From: Cyanodermella asteris
Lineage: Eukaryota > Ascomycota > Lecanoromycetes > Ostropales > Stictidaceae
Assembly (NCBI GenBank): GCA_900618795.1
Contig: UYJD01000004.1
Span: 1,446,347-1,510,346 of the forward strand
Length of the DNA stretch: 64,000 bases
Reading direction: 5' to 3'
Position 1 is the first letter of the stretch. Each line of letters begins with the position of its first letter. Under the pieces are notes generated by a model. It made no database searches and was not told where the DNA came from. It worked only from the letters and a program-made list of their open reading frames with translations. The position numbers and the translations under genes are program-made. Positions 55,086 through 64,000 of this stretch are shown here, one piece after another.

Positions 55086-55791
55086 AGGACGCCGGCAGAG
55101 ACTCCTTCCCACTCTCTCTGGGGGCAGAGTTGATGACGAACGCGGGAAGTTACCAAATGTCGTATCGTTCGGCTACTATCCCAGCGTCGAGGTTCACAGC
55201 ACGTGTGTCGACCAAGGTTCGCTGTCGGACAGCAACCACAACAATTCCACTGGCTGCCTTGGCTACGGTCAACTGGACACAAGGCTCATCATTCCATATC
55301 GCTTGGAACGTGGCTCATCGCGCAGCCGTCAAATTGTCTATGACCGCAAACCAGTCTTGCAGATGCAGATACGATGCTCAAATACTGCCAGCATATGCTT
55401 TCCGGTCCAAGTGAACGCACCCCACGTCCATCGAGACCACAATGATTATGCTGTCAAGGACATCGCGATGATTGCCCCGCAAAAGCTGGATCCTTGCTTG
55501 GCAGCGAGACAACGGACGGTCGGATAACAATCGTTTCTGTCGATCTCTGCTTTTCAACGTGTCGTTAGCAGCACGCTATGCCGTTTGACTGTATTTAATG
55601 CTCCACCTCCAGCCTCTAGGCCAGCTGTCAACTTGAGTTGCCTCACATCCCAGCTGCGCTTTGGAGACATATATGAGGATTTGATTTGGAGGGCGAGTAC
55701 TGGATTTCGCTTTCCCCAACTTCATGTGTGATACCCGCCCGCACTTTTGAAGGACTCCGAAGCATTGCTGACATAGATTCGTCCTATCACC
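55086..55791. other. Intergenic, promoter of second MFS gene
   Basis: No gene supported. A 94-codon frame at 55130-55414 shows no motif. Confidence 0.5.
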
Positions 55792-57204
55792 ATGGCTGCT
55801 TTCAGTCCGCATGCCGGCATTGAGCTGGAATCAATTGGACCGAGCCAACGTCCCTCGTACTTGAACACCCCAAGTTCGGCAAAATCTATAGCTTCTAGAC
55901 GCTCAACCAGTAGTCAACGCGTCCGTTCCAGGACCTCCAACGAGTCGGCTCCTCCTACGGAACAGAATCTTCCAACGAACACCGCGCCACTTCACGTTCA
56001 GCCGACATGGAATGACTCCAAGCTTACCACGGCCCGCGTGGTAGCTCTCTATTGCGACTTTCTCGTCATCGGTATCAATGACGGCTCATACGGTGCGCTG
56101 TTGGCTTCGCTGGAATCGTACTACAGTCTTTCATATACCGTCGTGTCACTGGTCTTCCTGATGCCTTTTGTGGGATACACCATCGCCGCCTTGATCAGCT
56201 CACCAATGACGGTCTGGGGTGGTCAAAGAGCCGTTGCCTTCTTCTCCCCCCTTTTCAGGCTCGTTTCGATTGTCGTCATGCTCTGCCATCCCCCATACCC
56301 CGTGGCCGTCGTTTTTCTCATCGTGTCTGGCTTGGGGATTGGTCTGGCAGATGCGGCCTGGAATGCATGGTTTGGGGACTTCAAGTCTAGCAACCAGCTT
56401 CTTGGATTCTTACACGCTAGTTACGGGCTTGGGGCGACGATTGCTCCGCTCATAGTCACATCCATGATCGAGACATACAAGCTCCCTTGGTGGGACTTTT
56501 ACTACATCATGCTCGTCCTGACAACGGCCAATTTGATGTGCAATACTGTCCTGTTCTGGGCCGAGTCGGGCAAAGAGTTTCGCAGAAAGAATGTTGGTGC
56601 CGAAGGCGATGACAAGGGGCGTACCAGACAGTCACTCAGAACCAAGGTCACCTGGATCTGCGCCGGGTTCCTTCTCTTCTACGTCGGGTCCGAAGTCTCG
56701 CTTGGCGGGTGGATCATCACCTTCATGACTCAGGTCCGTCACGGGGGTGCGTACGAGTCTGGTATTACCGCAACAGGGTTTTGGCTTGGACTCACCGTCG
56801 GTCGTGTTGTCGGTGGCTTCGCCACTCCAAAGATCGGCGAGAGGCTGGCCGTGATTATATACCTCGGTCTCATCATTGCCTTGCAACTGATCTTCTGGCT
56901 CGTTCCGAGTTTCATCGTGTCGGCCGTCGTCGTTGCGCTACAAGGTTTCTTCCTAGGTCCTCTGTTTCCGGCGGCGATCGTGGCGGAGACGAAGATCCTG
57001 CCCAGGAAGCTGCACACCTCGTCGGTCGGCATCAGTGCAGCTGTCGGTGGAGCTGGAGCCGCGCTTTTGCCCTTCATCACGGGAGCAATTGCCAACTCCA
57101 AGGGTGTCTCGACTTTGCAACCTATCATTCTTGCCTTTCTTGTCTGTTGTCTAGGCTTTTGGCTTCTGCTCCCGAAGATTCCTAGCAATACTCACGAGGA
57201 ATGA
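55792..57204 (+). CDS. MFS transporter, Bsc6/fucose-permease-like
   Basis: A 470-residue single-exon protein. The first 75 residues are Ser/Thr/Pro-rich and cytosolic; membrane segments start at about residue 82 (ARVVALYCDFLVIGINDGSYG). Eleven or twelve spans follow. Diagnostic pieces are INDGSYGALLASLESYY, LGIGLADAAWNAWFG with the helix-4 motif, and LLGFLHASYGLGATIAPLI after the first half, which are typical of the Bsc6/FucP-like group of the major facilitator superfamily in fungi. The C-half has GFWLGLTVGRVVGGF and GPLFPAAIVAETKILP. It differs clearly from the DHA1-type transporter at 10.7 kb. The substrate is unknown; relatives often lie near sugar or secondary-metabolite genes, but no such cluster is here. 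Convergent with PPG1. Confidence 0.85.
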   Translation: MAAFSPHAGIELESIGPSQRPSYLNTPSSAKSIASRRSTSSQRVRSRTSNESAPPTEQNLPTNTAPLHVQPTWNDSKLTTARVVALYCDFLVIGINDGSYGALLASLESYYSLSYTVVSLVFLMPFVGYTIAALISSPMTVWGGQRAVAFFSPLFRLVSIVVMLCHPPYPVAVVFLIVSGLGIGLADAAWNAWFGDFKSSNQLLGFLHASYGLGATIAPLIVTSMIETYKLPWWDFYYIMLVLTTANLMCNTVLFWAESGKEFRRKNVGAEGDDKGRTRQSLRTKVTWICAGFLLFYVGSEVSLGGWIITFMTQVRHGGAYESGITATGFWLGLTVGRVVGGFATPKIGERLAVIIYLGLIIALQLIFWLVPSFIVSAVVVALQGFFLGPLFPAAIVAETKILPRKLHTSSVGISAAVGGAGAALLPFITGAIANSKGVSTLQPIILAFLVCCLGFWLLLPKIPSNTHEE

Positions 57205-57507
57205 TTGCAATTAGCTCGATATGTTTTGACGGCCCCAAGCCAACGACCCGGGAAGATCAAGAACAGAATAGATGGCGGTCGCTGGTGGAGCGTCAAATGG
57301 GTGCATGGATCATGGTGCGGAAGGCTCTTCAATTCTAGATGAAACCCGTACGATCAAGACTTAATCAGCAAGATCGTGGAAGCTTATTCCGGGACATTAT
57401 ATAACAGGTTAATCATTACCATCATCAGCTTTATACCGTAGTATACAGAGCGATTCAGCTCGGGGTATCTTGTTTGACGTTTTAAGCCGTAGCTGCACGC
57501 AAACGCA
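57205..57507. other. Intergenic between convergent genes
   Basis: Shared 3' region of the MFS and PPG1 genes. Nothing recognised. Confidence 0.5.
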
Positions 57508-58850
57508 TTACAGAAAATACTCGACCATCGGTCGTTTCGCAGGCATGCCCTTAAAGTCTTGTGGCGCAGCTTCAAAGACTCTGTATCTCCTGCCTGGCCC
57601 GCCTCTCAGATCCATCGCCTCTATAGGACCTTCAATGCCGTTTGACCGCCCAATGTCGCCGTTATTGCGGCTGATGGTGCCCCCATTGCTGCTGTCTTCG
57701 CCGAGCTCAAGTATTGCTGCTACATTTCCGCAGCGGTAGCAATAATTGGGCGCTGACCAGACCGTGACGATCTTGGCATCGAACATTTCCTTGAAGCCCT
57801 CCATTACCAGCTGATGAGCGCGTGCGACGAGTGATATATCGTTTTGGTGATTGAACTTTTTGACAATGTCTGCGCCGAACAGGAATCCAGCTCCACGGGG
57901 TGAAAGCCCCCATCCCGAAATGTCGTCTGGATCACTCCATAGAAGATCGCACATAGCGCCTTCGTGAGGGACCTCCTGTTTTCGATCGAGGAGCCTGATT
58001 CTATCAATTGAATCCACCAAAGGACTCAACCCCCCGTGCACACAGAAGACGGCGCCGCCACCCGGGCCCGAGGAGCCGCCGCTGTCCCCTGAGGCGCCCG
58101 TGCCTGCAGGTCCGGTCTTTGACGATGCTCTCTGCATTGGTGACGATGATGTGACTGGACTCGACGACCCCCGGTGTTCTATTGCCTTTTGCCGGTTCCT
58201 CGGAAATCGTGTCTGCACGTGCCCTTCTGCGTTCAAAATCTCCACCTCGATCTCTTCGTCCGGATCGTATGGCAAGCTCTGCTGCGTGAGGCCCCCGTTC
58301 CCGCTGGGCTCCAGATGCGCACTTGTCCCAAGGACCAGCGCTCCCAGCGCCAAGTAGTCAAATACCTCGCAGCAATGCCTCCACACGTTCGCACTCCCAT
58401 ATTTTCTAAGGCACTCATCGTAAAACCCGTATACCGTCGTAATCTGTCTTGACTCGTGATTTCCTCTGATCAGGGTCATCCGATCCGGGTAGCGCACCTT
58501 CAGGCACAGCAGTAATAGGAACGACTCAAGCGAATAAAAGCCGCGATCCACAAAGTCGCCCATGAAGAGGTAATTCGTCTCCGGTACGTCGCCGCCAACG
58601 CGGAAAAGCTCCATCAGGTCGTGGAATTGGCCATGTATATCGCCACATATTGTTACTGGTGCATCGACCTGAACGACGTTGCCTTCTTCTATGAGCAGCT
58701 CTCGTGCTTTGAAGCAAAGCTCGCGTACTTCGTATTCGGGGATGGTTCTGCAGGCGCGAAGCTCGGCTATGGCTCTGCATGGTTCTGTCAGCGATTTGGA
58801 AGATGTGGAAGCGTCGTCCAGGTAGCGCAATACCTGTCGAGGTCACACAT
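57508..58850 (-). CDS. PPG1: PP2A-like phosphatase Ppg1, two exons
   Basis: Joined exons 58850-58834 and 58774-57508 give 427 residues. The 59-nt intron (GTATTG...ATGCAG) lets the protein begin [15 protein letters not shown], as relatives do, whereas starting at the longer open frame would give an unconserved N-terminus. PPP motifs are complete: GDIHG (50-54), GDFVDRG (78-84), GNHES (110-114), HGG (252-254), [12 protein letters not shown] and the C-terminal VEYFL, whose Tyr-Phe-Leu is the PP2A-type methylation tail. A Ser/Gly-rich insert of about 90 residues (154-246) interrupts the core between the ALGALV strand and VFCVHGG. Ppg1 works with STRIPAK-like (Far) complexes in fungal growth control. 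Exon 1 is 17 nt. Confidence 0.93.
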
Positions 58851-58856
58851 AGTGGC

Positions 58857-58887
58857 GGGATGTGATGGGATGGGATGGGATGGGGTG
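58857..58887. repeat. GGGAT pentanucleotide microsatellite in the PPG1 leader
   Basis: About five GGGAT/GATGG units occur within 40 bp upstream of the PPG1 ATG, read as CCATC/ATCCC on the gene's strand. A run this close to the start codon is part of the leader and could vary in length between strains. Confidence 0.6.
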
Positions 58888-59361
58888 CCGGCCGGGATGC
58901 GAGCGAGGAGCAATGGACGTCAAGTTGGATCTAGGGCGTGCGCATCATCAGTTGAATATGTGGCGTAGAAGAGGAATTCTATGGGCTGGGCAAAGACGCA
59001 AATGGGCAGGGCAGAAGTTCGATGCTGGTGGAGCTGTCTGCTGCATCTTCGTGTGCCTGGAAGTGCAGCAAGAGATCGGCGGTCAATCGCGCTCGGCAAG
59101 ATTCGCTGACAACTGACAGCTCCATCCACAGCTTTGCCACGACCTGGAACCTCGGACGACCACATTTAGTTCGGAACATACGCTCTCTCCAATCACACTC
59201 ATTTTGACGCTCCATAGTCTCAGCGCTCTATCTGGAGATGGCGTCTGGTACGTTTATATGGCTCTGCCGGCCTCACGAGCGGTGCTAACTGAGCGCAGAG
59301 GCTCTACGATAACCCAAAACCTCGACAACACCCCCTTGGTCGCCCCTGTGACATCGCCAGA
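58888..59361. promoter_or_regulatory. Divergent promoter; possible 5'-UTR intron at 59248-59298
   Basis: Serves PPG1 on the minus strand and the small membrane-anchored gene on the plus strand. The bases 59248-59298 look like a good intron (GTACGT...TGCTAACTGAGCGCAG). An ATG at 59238 before it would open a short upstream frame that ends soon after splicing. Confidence 0.45.
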
Positions 59362-59769
59362 ATGGTCGCAACCATGCATCCGCGCTCGCGGACCACGACT
59401 GGACTCTTCGGCGCTACCCTTGTAGTATCGTTTATGGTCGTTGGCCTCCCACACGTGCTGCCGTGCCCGGTCCCCAGAAAATCGTTTGCAGATTCCGAAG
59501 TCACAGAAGACGGCCGACGCCGAAGAAAAAGGAGACCGGTGGCAGAAACACCGGAAAGAGGTCAATCTGGCCAAGAACAGAGTACCGAATCTCCGGGACA
59601 GGCCGCCCTTTTGCAATCAGCAGCGAAGGAAGCTGAGGTCATGCGGCAGCAGAGCAGAGAATGTCCGGTGCCGAAGCCTACGGGAATTGTCGGAAGGGTG
59701 CTTGGATTCAAAGAAGCCCCTCAGAAAAGAGAAAAACCAGAGATTCGAATTGAAGAGAGAAACAGCTGA
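59362..59769 (+). CDS. Small single-pass membrane protein, possibly mitochondrial
   Basis: A 135-residue protein (or 131 from the Met at 59374). The N-terminus MHPRSRTTT is basic and acid-free, followed by one hydrophobic span at about 14-30 (GLFGATLVVSFMVVGLP) and the turn PHVLPCPVPRKSFADSE. The remainder is polar, with RRRRKRRPVAE and a Lys/Glu-rich end. I have the impression of a conserved fungal family of small inner-membrane proteins with the same LPH-LPCPVPR turn, such as cytochrome oxidase assembly proteins, but I cannot name it with confidence. A strong intron lies in the presumed leader upstream. Convergent with the GH45-like gene. Confidence 0.55.
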   Translation: MVATMHPRSRTTTGLFGATLVVSFMVVGLPHVLPCPVPRKSFADSEVTEDGRRRRKRRPVAETPERGQSGQEQSTESPGQAALLQSAAKEAEVMRQQSRECPVPKPTGIVGRVLGFKEAPQKREKPEIRIEERNS

Positions 59770-60439
59770 GTTTGTCAAAGAAGGGCGGAGCGAGGTACTA
59801 GCATAAGCATTTACGTTGGCGCCCAGGGTTGGTTTCAGCAAAAAGTCCAATTGACTTCGAGATTTGTACCATACACGCAGTATATCAGCATCGGAGTGAT
59901 CTGAAGAGAGCTCATGGTTCACAGCGTACCACTCTCGGCGAGATGGGCCGAGGTGTTTTGGGTAGGAGGGAGAGACTGTTTGAAGGTGGACAATATCCGC
60001 CACACTCGGGGGAACAACATCTGTACACAGTACAATCTACAAGTTCTCCACATACAATTACGTGTTCCATCTTAAGGGATGGCAGAATGGGACATGCCAG
60101 TATCATCCAAGATGGTTAGACCCGCATTGCGTCTACAAAATACTGGCGGAGAATAGCTTTCGCTACACAAGTCCTAAGTACGCAAAGCAGCAGAGCACCA
60201 AACCCTGATAGCTTTTTGCAAAAGTCAACGATACTTCATTGACAACACGAATGTATGGACATGGCGCGCCTGACTTGCACTCCGCCAACTCAGATATACA
60301 CAGTATACGGCTCTATCTACATCGACCAGGGAACCAATCCCTGGCCCATCCCATGTCTTCCTCGAAGGCCCAATTGAGTACCCAATCTGTAGCCTCAGGT
60401 ATTTGAACCAGCATTTCCAAGACAGGTGTGACCCGGGCC
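59770..60439. other. Intergenic between convergent genes
   Basis: No gene supported; short frames on both strands only. Confidence 0.5.
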
Positions 60440-61396
60440 TTAGATAAGCATCCTTCTCTTGATATCCGACCCGCTCCACTCCGAACAGTCGACCTGTGTC
60501 GCCGTACCGGTGGCAAGTCCGACGTTCGAGCTTCCAAACAGTGCCGTGTTCGCACCGTCATCAATGCACAAATCAAAGTTGACATTTGCTCCGTACTGGT
60601 TCGTACCTTGCTTGCCGCTTTGCGAGCACAACGGGTTGCCCTGAGCAGGACACAGATTATTGACCTTGACCACAATCGATCTCGCGCCGTGGAGAGTGTT
60701 GCCGGAGCTGTCAGACGAGGGCGTGAGTGCCCAGCAAGTGCCGCAGCCAGGACCGGCGCCGGCACCTGGACCAACGCCAAAGAAATTCTCGGAGACGGCC
60801 GCGTTGTAGCCTGGATTGGAGTAGAAGCCGCAGGCGGCGGTCTTGGTGTTGCAGGTTCCGGATCCCCAGGTGTCGGACGAGCCGTATTGAGTAAAGGAGG
60901 CTTTGTAGACAGCACCGCCGCCGCTGGAGGCGCTTGAGGACGCGACGGAGGAAGCTGCTGCTGGAGCAGAAGAAGAGGCAGATGGAGAGGTGGAGGAGGA
61001 TTGAACTGGCTGTGCACTCGAGACAGGGGCGGCGGCAGATGATGGTGAGCTGGAGGCCTTTGAAGGGCTGGAGGCAGCGACTGCAGATGCTATCGAAGGC
61101 TTTGCAGCTGCTGAGGGGGTAGCTAGAGAGCTGGGCTCAGCAGCCGCAATCGAAGCAACGACTGAAGCAAGAGTCGTCTGGCCAACAACACACTGGTGGT
61201 AATACGGGTTCCACTGAGTGCAGATAGCGCCATCACCGCAAGCAGTCGGACCGCTATAGCCAGTACCACCGCATTGACCGTAAAGGCTCTGGGCGGCAGC
61301 TTTAGAGCCGGTGCCGGAACTCTGTGGGTTGCTGGAAGGGCTACATTTAGCCACGACCACCGCGGTCAGAGTAGAAAGAATAAGTTGGTACTTCAT
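60440..61396 (-). CDS. Secreted CBM1 protein with GH45/expansin-like domain
   Basis: A 318-residue single-exon protein from MKYQLILST. Residues 1-17 are a signal peptide. Residues about 38-70 are a fungal cellulose-binding module CBM1 ([26 protein letters not shown]), with the aromatic face and conserved cysteines. Residues 71-160 are an Ala/Ser/Pro linker. Residues about 164-310 form a cysteine-rich double-psi beta barrel like GH45 endoglucanases and expansins: [23 protein letters not shown], and [16 protein letters not shown], where the Asp would be the acid. The general-base Asp of classic GH45 (TRYYD) is not obvious (TQYGSSD), so it may be a subfamily-C type or a loosening protein. The N-terminal CBM is opposite to Trichoderma Cel45A, where it is C-terminal. 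It acts on plant cellulose outside the cell. Confidence 0.85.
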   Translation of the reverse strand: MKYQLILSTLTAVVVAKCSPSSNPQSSGTGSKAAAQSLYGQCGGTGYSGPTACGDGAICTQWNPYYHQCVVGQTTLASVVASIAAAEPSSLATPSAAAKPSIASAVAASSPSKASSSPSSAAAPVSSAQPVQSSSTSPSASSSAPAAASSVASSSASSGGGAVYKASFTQYGSSDTWGSGTCNTKTAACGFYSNPGYNAAVSENFFGVGPGAGAGPGCGTCWALTPSSDSSGNTLHGARSIVVKVNNLCPAQGNPLCSQSGKQGTNQYGANVNFDLCIDDGANTALFGSSNVGLATGTATQVDCSEWSGSDIKRRMLI

Positions 61397-62488
61397 TTTG
61401 TCGAATTCGGGGCTCAAAGTGCAAATGAAATGCCGTCGAATGAGCTGCGATATACTGAAGTCGGCTCTAAGAAAATAGACACAGCAGCACTAGGCTGCAG
61501 GTAAGGACTGGAAATGGTAATAGACCAGGAAGGAATGACAGAAGATGCTGAGATCTCTGAAGATCTGAACCGAAGAAAGGCAAGTGAGAGCAGCCCTATA
61601 TACCTAACGCGAAGGATCTGTGCCTGGTACGGCGGCAAAGCACGAGTACATACCGGTCTCATGACACTCCGGAAACAGCATTCAACTGGTCAACCAGCTA
61701 TCAAACGGGATAAATCATCATTGAGTGTTAAGCGAAGGGGCGGGAGGCTGTCTGACTAGTCATGGGTTCGTGCAGCTATCGTGTTTCAGTGCGACCGGGT
61801 ATTGAAAAGGCCGCAACATTGACTGGTCGAATCCGAATGACGAAGCAGACTCCCGGGCCATCTCGACGTCAATTCATCGAACACAGCGTATCGGTGCTTC
61901 TGGTAGGGGAGATGCACGTCTTTCTCCTAACCACATGGCAGGCTTGAACCGGAAAACGTGAAACCGTACTCATTTCAGCACAAGCCCATGCCAAGATTGA
62001 AGTGGGTTGACCTTGAGGGCGACGCTGATCATCATGTCGTTGGAGTATTTCGAAAGTTCCATTCATCCTTCCCCTGTTTTCTACCTTGGTCCTCTCGAAA
62101 GGGGTCGACGCGTGCCTGGAAGTTCTCAACCCAGTCTTCGATCGCACAACCCTGGTATGCTCAGCTAAGCACGGCAAACAGTTGAGACTCTGGCCGCCGC
62201 CGCGCCAGACATGGCTGTAGCCGCAGTACTTTGCGAGGACCCACCGCTGAACAGCATCAACATATACCTTACGAGATATACGAAGCAGAAGCCCACGATG
62301 AATGCAGACGGCACACCCACTGGCGGAGGTCGAATGCGGAGACTAGTACGAGTTCGGACGTACAGACTTGTCGCAATGACATAAGCGATTTGCCCGACAC
62401 TCTATTTTATCTTTAATCTCCCCGGCGCGTTCCCCTACGATGCGCGTTCTTACGACAAATTGGACGTCTTGCACGCCATCTGTTCAAA
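61397..62488. other. Intergenic between the CBM1 gene and ERG4
   Basis: Divergent promoter space. A TATA-like CTATATACC lies at about 61596-61604, 200 nt from the CBM1 protein's ATG. No further gene seen. Confidence 0.45.
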
Positions 62489-64000
62489 ATGACTCTCACG
62501 CGCTCTCAAAGAGGCATCACGCCTCGGTAAGTCAGCCGAATAACGCGCAAATCCGCAGCTAACAAGAACAGCAAAACTGAGCACCCGGGCTTCGTCGAAA
62601 CTCCCACGCGCCGCTCCACCCGATCCCGAAAGTCCCTGGCCGCCGAAGACGAGAACTCTCAGACCGCGTCCGAGAATGAGGATATTCCAAAAGATCGCGT
62701 CGAGGTTCAAATACCAACCCGACAGACCAATGGCAAAGCCAATGGATCAGCAAAGCGCAAATCTACCGCCAACGAGGATGCCGCCAAAGAGCTGACAACA
62801 CCACCCAAGCATTTCGAGTTCGGAGGCTCAATTGGAACAGGGGCGATGATGATTGGCTTTCCAGCACTCATGTACTACATGTGGATAGGAGCGACGTACT
62901 ACGATGGCAAATTTCCAACCCGTAGGGAGGGCCAAAGCTTCGCCGACTTCTTCATCCACCTGGGCAACCTGGTGTATTTGGGTGCTTTTCCCCACCTACG
63001 GGCTTGGACCATTTACTGGACTTTCCTTGTTGTCCAAGTCGTGTTCTACATCTTCCTTCCTGGCATCTCCATCAAGGGTCGCCCACTCCCTCACCTTGGC
63101 GGCAAGAAGCTCGACTACTACTGCTCTGCAATGTGGTCCTTCTACACAACAATCGCACTGGCCGCAGGACTCCACGTGACAGGGCTTTTCAAGCTATACA
63201 CAATCTTGGACGAGTTCGGATCCCTCATGTCTGTGGCCATCATCTCCGGATTCATCGTGTCGATATATTGCTTCGTTTCTGCCCTCGCGCGCGGCCAACA
63301 GCTTCGAATGACTGGTTATCCTATTTACGATTTCTTCATGGGTGCGGAACTCAATCCGAGGCTGTTCGGAATTCTTGACTTGAAGATGTTCTTCGAAGTC
63401 CGCCTACCGTGGTTCATCCTGTTCCTTCTGTCTTGTGCCACAGCTACACGTCAATATGAGCAGGTTGGGTACGTATCCGGCGAGGTCGGGTTCATTATAA
63501 TGGCCCACTGGCTCTATGCGAATGCCTGCGCCAAAGCAGAACAGTCGATCGTGCCGACTTGGGACATGTATTACGAGAAGTTCGGTTTCATGCTCTGCTT
63601 CTGGAACATGGCTGGTGTCCCTCTGTCTTACTGTCATTGCACTTTGTACCTGGCCAACCATCACCCAGACGAGTACAAGTGGAACAGATTTGCCCTAGCC
63701 GGTCTCTACGTCGCGTACCTCTTCGTCTACTGGGTATGGGACACCTGCAACGGACAGAAGAACAGCTTCAGAGCCATGGAGCGCGGCAACTACATCAAAC
63801 GCAAGACTTTCCCGCAATTGCCATGGCAGGTTGTGGAGAACCCCAAGAAGATCAAGACCAGCACCGGAGACTCACTGCTGTGTGATGGATGGTATGGTAT
63901 GGCACGCAAGGTCCATTACACTTGTGATTTGTGGTTCGCGTTGAATTGGGGTTTGATCACGGGATTTGCGAGTCCATTCCCATGGTTTTACCCGGTGTTC
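62489..64000 (+). CDS. ERG4: Delta(24(24(1)))-sterol reductase Erg4, partial at window end
   Basis: Joined exons 62489-62526 and 62572 to beyond 64000 give 489 visible residues. The 45-nt intron (GTAAGT...CTAAC...AACAG) splits an Arg codon. The membrane enzyme family (ERG4/ERG24) is clear: [19 protein letters not shown], then [32 protein letters not shown], and [12 protein letters not shown]. These point to Erg4, which reduces the C24(28) bond in the last step of ergosterol synthesis in the ER. The first 90 residues are polar and basic ([12 protein letters not shown]), longer than in yeast Erg4 (473 residues). About nine membrane spans are seen. The last part is cut by the window, so the true end is unknown. 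Confidence 0.93.

Noticed and set aside
58775-58830. N-terminal extension of PPG1 ([13 protein letters not shown])
   Set aside because: It is intron sequence; splicing from 58834 to 58774 yields the conserved [15 protein letters not shown] start.

Overview
The window looks like chromosomal DNA of a filamentous ascomycete (Pezizomycotina; Dothideomycetes is my guess, not proven). The reasons are many introns of about 47-60 nt with GT...CTAAC/CTGAC...AG signals, compact genes on both strands, cellulose-binding CBM1 and PIR-like wall proteins, an ERG4-type ergosterol enzyme, a PAS kinase and Scd6/Lsm14- and Rnc1-type RNA-binding proteins. I saw no virus-like element, transposon, tRNA, rRNA or CRISPR array. 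There is no operon structure.

Layout. 1-5.8 kb: a decayed DUF7600/F-box-type gene cut by the window start, a DEDDh exonuclease with a Gly/Asn/Arg-rich tail, a small coiled-coil protein, and the splicing factor SF3b5, whose first coding exon is just the start codon. 7.3-10.3 kb: a short single-pass membrane protein and a Ser/Thr/His-rich secreted protein. 10.7-12.9 kb: an MFS transporter. 14.7-16.7 kb: convergent ARPC5 (actin nucleation) and NDUFAF5 (complex I assembly). 17.4-19.3 kb: a frameshifted protoglobin relative and a 66-residue secreted six-cysteine protein found by joining three small exons. 19.6-25.4 kb: TRM2, SmF and an Rtp1/TANGO6-like protein. 25.4-28 kb holds no recognisable gene. 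28-31 kb: an F-box-like protein and a secreted cysteine-repeat protein ending in a PIR-like domain. 32-36.3 kb: divergent prolyl-tRNA synthetase and CCT1. 37.2-39.3 kb: a spaced repeat array and a SUN-domain protein. 41-46.9 kb: a GNAT acetyltransferase, Scd6/Lsm14 and a triple-KH protein. 48.9-54.1 kb: PAS kinase and a multi-pass membrane protein. 54.9-55.1 kb: a 24-bp minisatellite. 55.8-58.9 kb: a second MFS transporter and phosphatase PPG1. 59.2-64 kb: a small membrane-anchored protein, a CBM1/GH45-like secreted protein and ERG4, which runs off the window end.

Most genes are housekeeping and unrelated to each other. RNA metabolism is well represented (SF3b5, SmF, TRM2, the DEDDh exonuclease, Scd6/Lsm14, the KH protein, ProRS). 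The points of most interest are the secreted or surface proteins, the protoglobin with Arg where the haem-ligand His is expected, the recurrent splicing at or next to start codons, and two unexplained intergenic repeat arrays. All product names come from recognising motifs by eye; no database search was run.
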